NCBI RefSeq assembly: GCF_020889685.1
Contig: NZ_JACMYO010000005.1
Coordinates: 37,631-101,630 of the forward strand
Origin: Bradyrhizobium oropedii
Lineage (GTDB): Bacteria > Pseudomonadota > Alphaproteobacteria > Rhizobiales > Xanthobacteraceae
DNA length: 64,000 nucleotides
Reading direction: 5' to 3'
Below are positions 17,811-26,593 of this stretch, in pieces. Each line of letters begins with the position of its first letter. Position 1 is the first letter of the stretch. The notes beneath the pieces were generated by a model. It was given only the letters and a program-made list of their open reading frames with translations. It was not told the origin of the DNA and did not search any database. Both the position numbers and the translations under genes were made by a program.

Positions 17811-19031
17811 TCACTGCTTCTGGGCGCTGGCCCCAATCATCACGCCGCCCTGTGCGACGAGCCGGCCGGCCTTGTAGACATCGCGGGGCTTGGGACGGGC
17901 AACCACAGCTTCCTGGACATGCCGGGCATCCAGCACGACGAAATCCGCCGCACCTCCGACGGTGAGGCCGTAATCCCTGAGGCCGAGCGCGCGCGCCGCG
18001 TTGGTCGTCACCATGTCAAAGGCCGCGGCCAATTGATCGTCCGTGTTGAACCCGGAGCGGTAGCCCACCATCATTGCACGTTCGAGCAGGTCGCCGTCGC
18101 CATAGGGCCACCAGGAATCGCGGATGTTGTCATTGCCGGAGAACACGGTGACACCGGCATCGCGCAGCAGCAACACAGGCGGAAACAGGCGCGCGCCCGG
18201 GGCATTGGTGAGAATGGCGACGCCGGCCTCGGCAAGCTGCTGCGCGGTACGTCGAACCACGTCAACAGCCACTTCGCCGAGCGCGTAGGCATGACTGATC
18301 GTGACCTTGCCGCCAAGGCCCGACGCTTTGGTCCGTCGCGCGATTTCCTCGATCTCCGCGATGCCCTGCAGGCCACCGTCGTGCAGGTGAATGTCGATGC
18401 CGACACCATGCCGCTCGGCGATGCCAAAGATGACGTCAAGATGGCCGGCGACGTCACCGTCATGGCCTGCGGGGTCAAGTCCGCCGACCAGATCAGCGCC
18501 GGCGCGAACGGCTTCCTCAAGCAAGCTGGCGGTTCCGGGCGATGTCAGGATGCCGCTCTGCGGAAACGCCACGATCTGGATTGAAACCTTCTCCCGGTGC
18601 GCCTCCCGCGCGGCGGCGATCGGTTCGAAATGCCGCAGGCCGACCTCGGCGTCGACATCGACATGGCTGCGCATGTGAGACGTGCCTTGCGAGACACAAA
18701 GGTCGATCAGGGCCGCCGCGCGAACTGCGATCGGCCTGGCGCCGGCGAGGGCTTCCTTCTCGAACTTGACGCGCTCGCGCACGCTGAAGCCGGCGGTGCA
18801 GGGCCGGTGCGGCTTCCAGTCATCGCCGATGAAGCATTTGTCCAGATGGATATGACCCTCGACCATGCCCGGGAGCACCAGGCGTCGGCCAAGGTCGCGG
18901 GTTGTGCCGACTGTGCCGTAACTTTGCGGGGACGACGCGATCGCCACGATCTTGCCGCCGCCGACGGCGATGTCGACAAGTTGGCCATCGGCCAGCCGCG
19001 CGTTTTGAAAGAGGGTGTCGATGGCGGTCAA
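17811..19031 (-). CDS. Cytosine-deaminase-like amidohydrolase
   Basis: Metal-dependent amidohydrolase of 406 residues. The metal-binding HxH is in GMVEGHIHLDKCF, a later histidine is in VGIDIHLHDGG, another in VTISHAYALG, and the catalytic aspartate lies in FSGNDNIRDSWWP, all in the CodA/AtzC order. Such enzymes deaminate or open N-containing rings (cytosine, creatinine, isocytosine, triazines). The start is TTG at 19031, supported by GGAG seven bases before it. It is divergent from a Liv-type importer and lies beside a TetR regulator, so it probably performs the first step on the imported compound. Confidence 0.87.
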   Translation of the reverse strand: MTAIDTLFQNARLADGQLVDIAVGGGKIVAIASSPQSYGTVGTTRDLGRRLVLPGMVEGHIHLDKCFIGDDWKPHRPCTAGFSVRERVKFEKEALAGARPIAVRAAALIDLCVSQGTSHMRSHVDVDAEVGLRHFEPIAAAREAHREKVSIQIVAFPQSGILTSPGTASLLEEAVRAGADLVGGLDPAGHDGDVAGHLDVIFGIAERHGVGIDIHLHDGGLQGIAEIEEIARRTKASGLGGKVTISHAYALGEVAVDVVRRTAQQLAEAGVAILTNAPGARLFPPVLLLRDAGVTVFSGNDNIRDSWWPYGDGDLLERAMMVGYRSGFNTDDQLAAAFDMVTTNAARALGLRDYGLTVGGAADFVVLDARHVQEAVVARPKPRDVYKAGRLVAQGGVMIGASAQKQ

Positions 19032-19250
19032 TCAAGATCTCCAGGTTCTTACGTCGGGACGGCGCGTGATCGCGCTGTAGCGATAGCGGTCGTGAGAGCG
19101 GAGACCGCGCGCCGGATTCGGCGCTTGCGCGCATGTTGCATCGCCGAAAACGCCACGTGGATTGGCTCGTTCCGGTTCCGCTCCCATCTCCCGCTGCATC
19201 GCAATCTCCACGCGGCGCGCGATCGGCCGCTTGACATTCGTCAATTTGTG

Positions 19251-19273
19251 AAGAAAGTTTTTACTTCCGTCAA
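19251..19273. promoter_or_regulatory. AT-rich palindrome in the divergent amidohydrolase/ABC promoter region
   Basis: GAAGAAAGTTTTTACTTC (19249-19266) is an imperfect palindrome followed by CGTCAA. Read on the minus strand it gives TTGACGGAAGTAAAAAC, which resembles the sites at 15236 and 25079. A TTGACA box sits nearby at 19231 on the plus strand. The whole divergent region, 19032-19342, contains no gene. Confidence 0.4.
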
Positions 19274-19342
19274 GGCCGCGGAGACAGCGGCAAGCGGACC
19301 AGAGACGGCTGGGGAGCCGTCGGAGCGGGAGGAATTGCAGAA

Positions 19343-20545
19343 ATGAACTACGCTTGTACCCCCATTACCGGGTTGCGCCGCCGCGTTGTCTTGCAGGGCG
19401 CGCTCGCCATTCTCATCGGCTCTCTGCCATTTGCGGAGCGAGCGCTGGCCGCCGAACCGATCAAGATCGGCTTGGTCACGGCGCTGTCCGGGCAGTCGGC
19501 GCGCGCCGGCGAAGCTTTGACCCGCGGCGCCACGATCGCGATCGAGGACATCAACGCGAAAGGGGGCGTGCTCGGCCGTCCGCTTGAGCTGGTGCGCCGT
19601 GACGATGAAAGCAATCCCGCGAAGGGGCTGACCGCCGCGCGCGAATTGATCCAGCGCGAAAAGGTCGCGGTGCTGCTCGGTGGTCTCGATACGCCGGTCC
19701 AGCTTGCGATCGTGCCGTTCGTCAACAACGTCAAGATGCCGTTCGTGGTGCCGTGGGCCGCCGGAACCAACATCACGCAGAACGGCGCCGCGTCCAACTA
19801 TGTGTTCCGCGTCTCGGCAATGGACGACGAGGTCGACAAGGCGATCGTTGCGTTCGCCGGCAAGACTTTCGCAGCCAAGAAGCCGGGTCTCATCCTCGTC
19901 AACAATCCCTGGGGCGAATCGAACGAGCACGGCCTGCGCGCCGCGCTGAAGGCGGCCGGTATCGAGCCGGCGGGTGTCGAGAAGTTCGAGGCGAACGATG
20001 TCGACGTCGTCGCGCAATTGTCCCGGCTCAAGCAGGCCGGCGCCGATTCGCTGTTCCTGGTCGGCAATGTCGGTCCATCTTCGCAGGTCGTGAAATCGCT
20101 CGACCGGATGGGCTGGTCGCCGCCGATCGTGTCGCATTGGGGGCCGGCCGGTGGCCGCTTCACCGAGCTCGCCGGGCCGAGCGCCGAGAGCGTCGTCTTC
20201 GTCCAGACCTACAGCTTCTTCGGCAACCTCTCGCCGGTCGGCAGGCGCGTGCTCGCCGAGCTGCAGGCGAAGTATCCCGATATCAAGGGGCCCGCAGACG
20301 TGACCCCGGCGGTCGGCTTCGCCAACGCCTATGACAGCGTCATGGTGATCGCCGGCGCGATCCAGAAGGCCGGCAGCACCGATCCAACCGCCATTCGCGA
20401 CGGCTTCTACGGAATCGACCGGCTGGAAGGCCTGATCAAGACCTATGAAAAGCCGTTCGCCCAGAACAAGCACGATGCGCTGACGGCCCAGGACTACATC
20501 TGGGCCCACTTCGAAGACAACCACATCCTGCCGTTCAAGAACTGA
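19343..20545 (+). CDS. ABC transporter substrate-binding protein (LivK type)
   Basis: Periplasmic binding protein of 400 residues in the branched-chain amino acid / amide family. A twin-arginine-like signal LRRRVVLQGALAILIG is followed by an ALA-A cleavage region at about residue 36. The mature part begins PIKIGLVTALSGQSARAGE, the typical peripla_BP_6 start. Ligands in this family range from amino acids to urea, amides and aromatic acids. The neighbouring deaminase and ureide genes make a nitrogen-rich ring compound or an amide likely, but not proven. Confidence 0.92.
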   Translation: MNYACTPITGLRRRVVLQGALAILIGSLPFAERALAAEPIKIGLVTALSGQSARAGEALTRGATIAIEDINAKGGVLGRPLELVRRDDESNPAKGLTAARELIQREKVAVLLGGLDTPVQLAIVPFVNNVKMPFVVPWAAGTNITQNGAASNYVFRVSAMDDEVDKAIVAFAGKTFAAKKPGLILVNNPWGESNEHGLRAALKAAGIEPAGVEKFEANDVDVVAQLSRLKQAGADSLFLVGNVGPSSQVVKSLDRMGWSPPIVSHWGPAGGRFTELAGPSAESVVFVQTYSFFGNLSPVGRRVLAELQAKYPDIKGPADVTPAVGFANAYDSVMVIAGAIQKAGSTDPTAIRDGFYGIDRLEGLIKTYEKPFAQNKHDALTAQDYIWAHFEDNHILPFKN

Positions 20546-20585
20546 CGGCAACGGTGGTCCAGCAAGCAGATCGGGGTGATCATCG

Positions 20586-21461
20586 ATGTCGTTTCTTTCG
20601 GCGATAATAACCGGAATGGCGCTGGGGAGCATGTACGGTCTGCTCGCGCTGGGCTTTCACGTCACTTATGCCGTGTCCGGCACGGTCAACTTCTCACAGG
20701 GCAGCTCGATGACCCTGGGAGCCGTTGCCGGATACTTCTTCCTCGTCGTGTGGGGCTGGCCGGCCGCGATCGGCGTCCCCGCGGTGTTGCTGGTCTGCGC
20801 TGTCTACGGCGTTCTGATCGAACGCTTCGCGGTTCGTCCGTTCGTGCTGCGCGGGTCGGACAGCTGGCTGATGGCGACCGTGGCGGTCGGCATCATGGTC
20901 GACAACCTGATGCTGTTCGTGTTCGGCAAGGAGCCGCGCAGCTTCCCGTCGATGCTCGCGGCCAAGCCGATCCAGATCGTCGAGGGGGCAGGGGTCTATC
21001 CCCTGCAGCTCCTGATTCCGGTGGTCGGCCTCCTGCTTGCGCTGGCGCTGCATCTGATCACCCGCCGCACGCGGCATGGCGTCGCGATGCTTGCGGTGGT
21101 GCAGAATCCCAATGCCGCACGGCTGATGGGTATCAATGTCAGCGGCGCCATTGCCGCGAGCTACGCGGTGTCGGCCATGTTGGCGGGCGTCGCGGCGCTG
21201 CTGATCGCGCCGCTGTTCAACGTCTCGTCCGAGATGGGCACGCTGTTCGGCATCAAGGCGTTCGCCGCCGCGATCATCGGCGGTCTTGGCAGCGCCTGGG
21301 GCGTCATGCTGGCCGGGCTGTGTCTTGGCCTGATCGAGGTGTTCGCGACCAACTATCTCGGATCGGTTTACACCCAGATCATCACGTTCGCATCCGTCAT
21401 CGTCATCCTCGTCGTCATGCCGCACGGGCTGCTCGGCCGAGCTGGAGTTAAGAAGGTATGA
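20586..21461 (+). CDS. Branched-chain-type ABC permease (LivH type)
   Basis: Inner-membrane permease of 291 residues with about eight hydrophobic segments. It has the LivH signatures VNFSQGSSMTLGAV near the N-terminus and KAFAAAIIGGLGSAWGVMLAG near residue 220. It overlaps the next gene by four bases (ATGA). It forms the translocation path together with the LivM part of the downstream fusion. Confidence 0.93.
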   Translation: MSFLSAIITGMALGSMYGLLALGFHVTYAVSGTVNFSQGSSMTLGAVAGYFFLVVWGWPAAIGVPAVLLVCAVYGVLIERFAVRPFVLRGSDSWLMATVAVGIMVDNLMLFVFGKEPRSFPSMLAAKPIQIVEGAGVYPLQLLIPVVGLLLALALHLITRRTRHGVAMLAVVQNPNAARLMGINVSGAIAASYAVSAMLAGVAALLIAPLFNVSSEMGTLFGIKAFAAAIIGGLGSAWGVMLAGLCLGLIEVFATNYLGSVYTQIITFASVIVILVVMPHGLLGRAGVKKV

Positions 21462-23992
21462 CCTCGCGCGCTTCCCTTCTCGTCGCGGTCGCGGCGTTCG
21501 CGATTGCCGTCGGCTACGCCGCGGTCGCGGACAGCTATTCGGTGTTCCTGATCGCGACGATCGCGCTGACGGCGATCGGCTGCATCGGCCTCAACGTCCT
21601 GCTCGGCCTCGCGGGCCAGATCTCGCTCGGGCATATCGGCTTCATGGCGATCGGCGCGTACACCACCGTGCTGCTGATGGAGAAGGCCGGCTGGCCCTAC
21701 CTTGCCGCGACGGCGGGGGCCATCGTGCTGGTCAGCATCGCCGGCGGCCTGCTCGCGATGCCGGCACTGCGCGTGCGCGGGCCGTATCTGGCCATGGTGA
21801 CGATTGCGTTCGGCTTCATCGTCGAGCATGTCACCATCGAATGGCGTGATCTCACCGGCGGCGGCAACGGCCTGATGCTGAGCGCGCCGCCGAGCGTGTT
21901 CGGCTATGCGCTGTCCGAGCGTTCGCTGGCGATCGCGGGCATCGTGCTGGTGTTTGCCGGCCTCATCCTGTTCGAGCGGCTGAAGCGCAGCGGGTGGGGG
22001 TATGCCATGCGTGCGGCGCGCGATACCGAGGTCGCGACACGCTCGCTCGGCATCGATCTGGTGCATGTCCGCGCCGTGGCGTTCGTGATCTCGGCGGCGG
22101 CGATGGCGCTCGCCGGCGCGCTGTTCGCGCCGCTGCAGGGCTATATCAGCCCGAGCTCGTTTCCGTTCCTGCAATCGGTGCTGCTCCTGTTCGCGGTGAT
22201 GGTCGGCGGCGCCGGTTCGGCGCTCGGCCCGGTGATCGGCGCCGCGCTGGTGGTGCTGCTGCCGGAAGTGCTGTCGGACCTCGCCGAGTATCGCCTGCTG
22301 GCCTTCGGCGCGTTGCTGTTCGTCGTGCTGCGCGCCGCGCCCTCCGGCATCGTTGGCCTCGCGGAGCAGCTCGCCGCAAAATTCCTGCCGGCGCGCAAGC
22401 CGGTGGCCGAGCCCGCGGTCGCGGCGGCGAATGTCGACGCGGCGCTGCTCGAGACGCACAATGCGGCCGGGCTCGACGTGACGGATCTCTCGATTTCGTT
22501 CGGCGGCGTGCGCGCCGTCCAGGGCGTATCGTTCCAGGCGGCGCCCGGCGCCGTCACCAGCATCATCGGTCCCAACGGCGCCGGCAAGACCAGTGCGCTC
22601 AATCTGCTCTGCGGCTTCTACCGGCCGCAGGCGGGGTCGGTGAAGCTTGGCGATCGCGATGTCACCGGCATGACGTCGCATCTGCTGGCACGGGTCGGCG
22701 TGGCGCGCACGTTCCAGACCACGCAATTGTTCGGTTCGCTCGCGATCCTCGAAAACATCCTGCTGGCCGAGCGGGCCGGCCGTCTTGGCGGCCTTGTCTC
22801 CGCGCTGCGCAATGCGGAGACCGAGGGTTTTGCCCGGTTCCTGCTGCGCTTTGCCGGTGTCGACGGCGATGTCGATCGGCTTGCGGATTCGCTGTCTCAT
22901 GGCGAGAAGCGGCTGGTCGAGATCGCGCGCGCGCTCGCGCTGCGGCCCCGCATCCTGTTGCTCGACGAGCCGGCGGCGGGCCTCTCGAAGGGCGACAAGC
23001 AGCGCCTGACGGCGCTGTTGCGCCGGATCGCCGACCTCGGGATTGCCGTCATCATCGTCGAGCACGACATGCCGATGATCATGTCGCTCAGCGATCTCAT
23101 CGTCGTGCTCGACGGCGGCAAGCGGATCGCGATCGGCGATGCAGCGGCGATCCGCAACGATCCGCTGGTCCGCAAGGCTTATCTTGGCGACGCCGCGCCG
23201 GGTGAGAAGAGCCGCGCGCCGCGGCCGGCGCGGCAGGGCACCGCACTCGAGGTCAAGGCGCTCGATTCGTTCTATGGCTTGTCGCGCGCCCTGAACGGTA
23301 TTGATCTCGTGGTCGCTCCCGGCGAGGCGGTTGCCGTGCTCGGTGCCAACGGCGCCGGCAAGACCACCCTGATGCGGTCGATCGCCGGTCTCGAACCGCC
23401 GCGATCCACGGGCGAAGTCCGGCTCGCCGAGACGCGCATCGACAAGATGCCCGCACATATTCGCGCCCGTTCGGGTGTCGTGCTGGTGCCGGAAGGGCGC
23501 CAGGTGTTTCCGGAACTGACGGTGAAGCAGAATCTGCAGCTCGGCGCCTATGCGCGCAAGGGAATCGACCTCGATGCCGAGATCGAGGCGATGTTCGTGC
23601 GCTTCCCGCGGCTGAAGGAGCGCATCGATCAGCGCGCCGGCCTGCTGTCCGGAGGCGAGCAGCAGATGCTCGCGGTGGCGCGCGGGCTTTTGACCGGGCC
23701 GAAGATCTTCATGCTGGACGAGCCGTCGCTCGGGTTGGCGCCGCTCGTCGTCGACGAGCTGTTTGCGTCCTTCGAGCGGCTGCGGATCGAGGGCATGACC
23801 ATCATCGTGGTCGATCAGATGGCGGGCCATGCGCTCGCTCTGGCGGACCGGGCCTATCTCCTGGAGACCGGTGCGATCTTGAAGAGCGGCGCCGCCGATA
23901 TCATCGCCGAGGACCCGCTGCTGGAGGCGGCTTATCTGGGCGGCGAGGCCCAGGCCGGTGCGCCGCAGCGGTTCGCGGCTCAGGCGCGCTGA
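21458..23992 (+). CDS. Fused LivM-LivG-LivF ABC transporter protein
   Basis: One 844-residue polypeptide carries three normally separate subunits. Residues 1-310 form a LivM permease (LNVLLGLAGQISLGHIGFMA; ALRVRGPYLAMVT; VMVGGAGSALGPVIGA). Residues 340-575 form a LivG ATPase with Walker A GPNGAGKTS, signature LSHGEKRLVEIARAL and Walker B LLLDEPAAGLS. Residues 600-830 form a LivF ATPase with GANGAGKTT, LSGGEQQMLAVARGL and MLDEPSLGLAPL. LivM-LivG fusions are known, but a full three-part fusion is less usual. No stop or frameshift lies between the parts, and the linkers are proline/alanine-rich. It completes the importer begun at 19343. Confidence 0.93.
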   Translation: MTSRASLLVAVAAFAIAVGYAAVADSYSVFLIATIALTAIGCIGLNVLLGLAGQISLGHIGFMAIGAYTTVLLMEKAGWPYLAATAGAIVLVSIAGGLLAMPALRVRGPYLAMVTIAFGFIVEHVTIEWRDLTGGGNGLMLSAPPSVFGYALSERSLAIAGIVLVFAGLILFERLKRSGWGYAMRAARDTEVATRSLGIDLVHVRAVAFVISAAAMALAGALFAPLQGYISPSSFPFLQSVLLLFAVMVGGAGSALGPVIGAALVVLLPEVLSDLAEYRLLAFGALLFVVLRAAPSGIVGLAEQLAAKFLPARKPVAEPAVAAANVDAALLETHNAAGLDVTDLSISFGGVRAVQGVSFQAAPGAVTSIIGPNGAGKTSALNLLCGFYRPQAGSVKLGDRDVTGMTSHLLARVGVARTFQTTQLFGSLAILENILLAERAGRLGGLVSALRNAETEGFARFLLRFAGVDGDVDRLADSLSHGEKRLVEIARALALRPRILLLDEPAAGLSKGDKQRLTALLRRIADLGIAVIIVEHDMPMIMSLSDLIVVLDGGKRIAIGDAAAIRNDPLVRKAYLGDAAPGEKSRAPRPARQGTALEVKALDSFYGLSRALNGIDLVVAPGEAVAVLGANGAGKTTLMRSIAGLEPPRSTGEVRLAETRIDKMPAHIRARSGVVLVPEGRQVFPELTVKQNLQLGAYARKGIDLDAEIEAMFVRFPRLKERIDQRAGLLSGGEQQMLAVARGLLTGPKIFMLDEPSLGLAPLVVDELFASFERLRIEGMTIIVVDQMAGHALALADRAYLLETGAILKSGAADIIAEDPLLEAAYLGGEAQAGAPQRFAAQAR

Positions 23993-24007
23993 AGGAGGCG
24001 AGGGCGG

Positions 24008-24949
24008 ATGCTTGTCGGAGACCGCGAAGCTGAGGGGAGGACGCAGGTTTGCGCGGGCGCGCACGGCGAGCGGCCTCGCATGCCCGCAACGACGGTCTGT
24101 GACTGTGTGGAAGTAGGCCTTCTTGCCGACAGGGCGCTTCGCGACCGCGCGGCGGGCCAGGTCGTCGCCGTGTTCGAACGTTCGTTCTACGCCGTCATCG
24201 ACGGGATCTGGATCTGCATTGGACAGACCGGCATCGGATCGGGGCCGTTGCAGGTGCTCGGCGACTTCCGATGGCCGGGCCTTGTGGTCGGCGATCCCGT
24301 GCGGGTCGCGGACTGCGTTCTGTGGATCGCAGGGACGCCGCTCGCAAATCTGGCCGCGCGGTCCGTCTGGGCGCCGCGCGCTGCGCCGCATTGGTCGATC
24401 AGCAGCCTCCGACGCGGCCTTGATGCCGTCGACGAGATGTGGGGCGATGATCTGACTTCCGAAGGCCTGGCCATTGTCGGGGCCGGACCTGTTCCGAGCG
24501 ACGCCTCAGCGCTGGTTCGGGCTGCCATGCCCGGTCTCGCTGCGCTGGAACGCGTCCTGGCAGGAGGGGATGACCATGCGGTTCAAGACTCCGGGCTTGC
24601 CGGCTTGATCGGTCTCGGGCCGGGGCTTACGCCGTCCGGCGACGATCTGATCGGTGGTGCGCTGATTGCGCTGGCTGCGCTGGGGCGCACCGAACGTCGT
24701 GATGCGTTGTGGGACCGTTGCCGCGCGCTGCTCGACGGCACCAACGACATCAGCCGAATTCATCTGCGCGCGGCGGCGCTGGGCTACGGCGCGGCACCAC
24801 TGCACGCCGCCATCCATGCGACGATGAGCGGGGAGGTCGCCGGAGTTCGCCGCGCCTTCATCGCGCTCGCCGCGATCGGCCACACATCCGGCCGGGATGC
24901 ATTTGCAGGCAGTCTGATCGTCCTGCGCCACGCCCTTCGCGAGCGATGA
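24008..24949 (+). CDS. DUF2877 protein, AllH (YlbF)-like
   Basis: About 313 residues. The C-terminal half carries the DUF2877 hallmark GLIGLGPGLTPSGDDLIGG. E. coli YlbF (AllH) of this family works with FdrA (AllF) and YlbE (AllG) as oxamate carbamoyltransferase in anaerobic allantoin breakdown. The ATG at 24008 has GGAGG upstream; ATG 24080 is an alternative that would remove an atypical 24-residue leader. It sits 15 bases after the transporter fusion and before a strong terminator, so it is transcribed with the importer rather than with the AllG/AllF genes downstream. Confidence 0.8.
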   Translation: MLVGDREAEGRTQVCAGAHGERPRMPATTVCDCVEVGLLADRALRDRAAGQVVAVFERSFYAVIDGIWICIGQTGIGSGPLQVLGDFRWPGLVVGDPVRVADCVLWIAGTPLANLAARSVWAPRAAPHWSISSLRRGLDAVDEMWGDDLTSEGLAIVGAGPVPSDASALVRAAMPGLAALERVLAGGDDHAVQDSGLAGLIGLGPGLTPSGDDLIGGALIALAALGRTERRDALWDRCRALLDGTNDISRIHLRAAALGYGAAPLHAAIHATMSGEVAGVRRAFIALAAIGHTSGRDAFAGSLIVLRHALRER

Positions 24950-24975
24950 CGATCGAATTTCAAGTTCTCCCAAAC

Positions 24976-25006
24976 TGCTCCGAACCAAGTTCGGAGCACT
25001 TTTTTT
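24976..25006 (+). terminator. Rho-independent terminator
   Basis: Perfect ten-base stem TGCTCCGAAC / GTTCGGAGCA with a CAA loop, followed by C and seven T residues. It ends the 19343-24949 transporter/AllH-like operon. Confidence 0.93.
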
Positions 25007-25087
25007 AAGGCGGGATCGCTTTCGACCGATCCGCTCCGCGACCGGGCACAGAGATTTGCATTTCACGAGAATCCGGTCTTGACGAAG

Positions 25088-25101
25088 TAAGTATTTTCTT
25101 A
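25088..25101. promoter_or_regulatory. AT-rich palindrome before the FdrA operon
   Basis: TAAGTATTTTCTTA is a palindrome with perfect TAAG/CTTA ends, just downstream of TTGACG (25079-25084) and 43 bases before the first gene of the operon. It resembles the sites at 15239 and 19251, which suggests shared TetR control. Confidence 0.4.
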
Positions 25102-25143
25102 TTAGCTCGACGTAACGAAAACGAACTTGTTAGGGCGGAGACG

Positions 25144-25332
25144 ATGACGGATCAGGATGGGCCGCAGTATCAGCAGTTGCTGGCGCGCAAGGTCGAAGTC
25201 GTGAATGTCGGGCTTGAGGGGTTCGTGAAGGACCTCCGCGATTGCGGCATCGACGTCGTTCACGTCGACTGGAAGCCATCGGCGGGCGGAGATCCGCAGA
25301 TGGCGGCCCTGCTCGCGAAGCTCGGTGTGTGA
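25144..25332 (+). CDS. Small stand-alone domain associated with DUF1116 proteins
   Basis: A 62-residue protein (KVEVVNVGLEGF ... DVVHVDWKPSAGGD ... ALLAKLGV). The N-terminus of the second DUF1116 protein in this window (gene at 30888) has the same pattern fused on: SVISLGAADL, then LVRLQWRPVGDG, then WSLAQLVGD. The small gene is therefore best read as a free-standing version of that domain and as a subunit or chaperone for the DUF1116 protein that starts right after it. AGGG eight bases before the ATG serves as ribosome-binding site. Its biochemical role is unknown. Confidence 0.7.
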   Translation: MTDQDGPQYQQLLARKVEVVNVGLEGFVKDLRDCGIDVVHVDWKPSAGGDPQMAALLAKLGV

Positions 25333-25342
25333 GGGCACGCCG

Positions 25343-26593
25343 ATGAAACTGATCGAAGACGCAAACCAGCAGGCGCTCGAGCGGATCCTCGAAGGAGAGC
25401 CCCGGCTGATCGACATCGTTCCCGCCCGCCAATTGATCCCGGGCCTGCGCGAACGGATGATCCTGCACGCCGGACCGCCGATCTCCTGGGACAGGATGTG
25501 CGGGCCGATGCGCGGTGCGGTCGCGGGCGCCATCGTGTTCGAAGGATGGGCGCAGGATCTGCCGACTGCGACCAAGCTCGCCGCCAGTGGCGAGATCGAA
25601 TTTCACCCGAACCACCACTTCGGGGCGGTCGGCCCGATGACCGGCATGACGACGATGTCGATGCCGTTGTTCGTGGTCGAGAACGCACGCTTCGGAAATC
25701 GCGCCTACTGCGCGGTCAACGAGGGGCTCGGCAAGGTGATGCGGTTCGGCGGCAACGACGCGAGCGTGCTGAAGCGGCTCGCCTGGTTGCGCGACGTGTT
25801 CGGGCCCGCTCTGGGCAAGGCGATCCGTGCCGCCGGTGGCGTCGACCTGAAATCGATCGTCGCGCGCGGCCTGTCGATGGGCGACGAGCTGCATCAACGC
25901 AATCTCGCCTGCTCGAGCGTTTTCCTTCGGGAGGTCGCGCCCTGGATGGCGCGAACCTCGACCGACAATGCCGTTCTCGCCGAATGCCTCGCATTCATCG
26001 GGCAGAACGATCAGTTCTTCCTCAACATCGCGATGGCGATGGGCAAGGCGATCACCGATCCCGCGAACGGCATTCGTGGATCGACCATCGTCACCGCCAT
26101 GTGCCGCAACGGCACCGATTTCGGAATCCGGGTCAGCGGGCTCGGCGAGCAATGGTTCACCGCGCCGGTCGAAATGCCGGAAGGGCTGTATTTTGCCGGC
26201 TATTCCGAGAAGGACGCCAATCCGGACATGGGCGATTCCGCGATCGTCGAGACGATCGGCCTGGGCGGATTTGCGATGGCGGCCGCGCCCGCAGTTGCTG
26301 GCTTCGTGGGGGCCGGCGCGCCGTCCGAGGCCGGCAATTTCACCCGCTCGATGGGCGAGATCACGGTTGCGCAGAATCCGGAATGGACCATCGCCGCAAT
26401 GGACTTCGCGGGCGTGCCGACCGGCATTGATATCCGCCTGGTCGTCGATTCCGGCGTGGTGCCCGTCATCAACACCGGCATCGCGCATCGCGAGCCCGGC
26501 ATCGGCCAGGTCGGTGCCGGCGTGGTCAAGGCGCCGTTGGCGTGCTTCCAGCAGGCGATCGTGGCGATCGCCAAGGATTTGGGGGTGTCATGA
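25343..26593 (+). CDS. DUF1116 protein, AllG (YlbE)-like, copy 1
   Basis: About 416 residues, the same length as E. coli YlbE (AllG), a subunit of oxamate carbamoyltransferase. Strong family blocks are LHAGPPISWDRMCGPMRGA, FGAVGPMTGMTTMSMP, RNGTDFGIRVSGLGEQWFT and NPDMGDSAIVETIGLGG. It forms a tight set with the small domain gene upstream and FdrA downstream (ATGA overlap). GAGGG seven bases before ATG 25343 decides that start over the GTG at 25325. Inferred role: phosphorolysis or synthesis of a carbamoylated amide, yielding carbamoyl phosphate for the carbamate kinase two genes later. Confidence 0.88.
   Translation: MKLIEDANQQALERILEGEPRLIDIVPARQLIPGLRERMILHAGPPISWDRMCGPMRGAVAGAIVFEGWAQDLPTATKLAASGEIEFHPNHHFGAVGPMTGMTTMSMPLFVVENARFGNRAYCAVNEGLGKVMRFGGNDASVLKRLAWLRDVFGPALGKAIRAAGGVDLKSIVARGLSMGDELHQRNLACSSVFLREVAPWMARTSTDNAVLAECLAFIGQNDQFFLNIAMAMGKAITDPANGIRGSTIVTAMCRNGTDFGIRVSGLGEQWFTAPVEMPEGLYFAGYSEKDANPDMGDSAIVETIGLGGFAMAAAPAVAGFVGAGAPSEAGNFTRSMGEITVAQNPEWTIAAMDFAGVPTGIDIRLVVDSGVVPVINTGIAHREPGIGQVGAGVVKAPLACFQQAIVAIAKDLGVS

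Noticed and set aside
21368..24391. A 1007-codon open frame on the minus strand opposite the Liv permease and fusion genes
   Set aside because: It is arginine/histidine-rich, has no recognisable domain and mirrors the third-codon GC bias of the well-supported plus-strand fusion gene.
24976..25006. Operator instead of terminator
   Set aside because: A ten-base GC-rich stem with a three-base loop followed by seven T residues is a classical intrinsic terminator.
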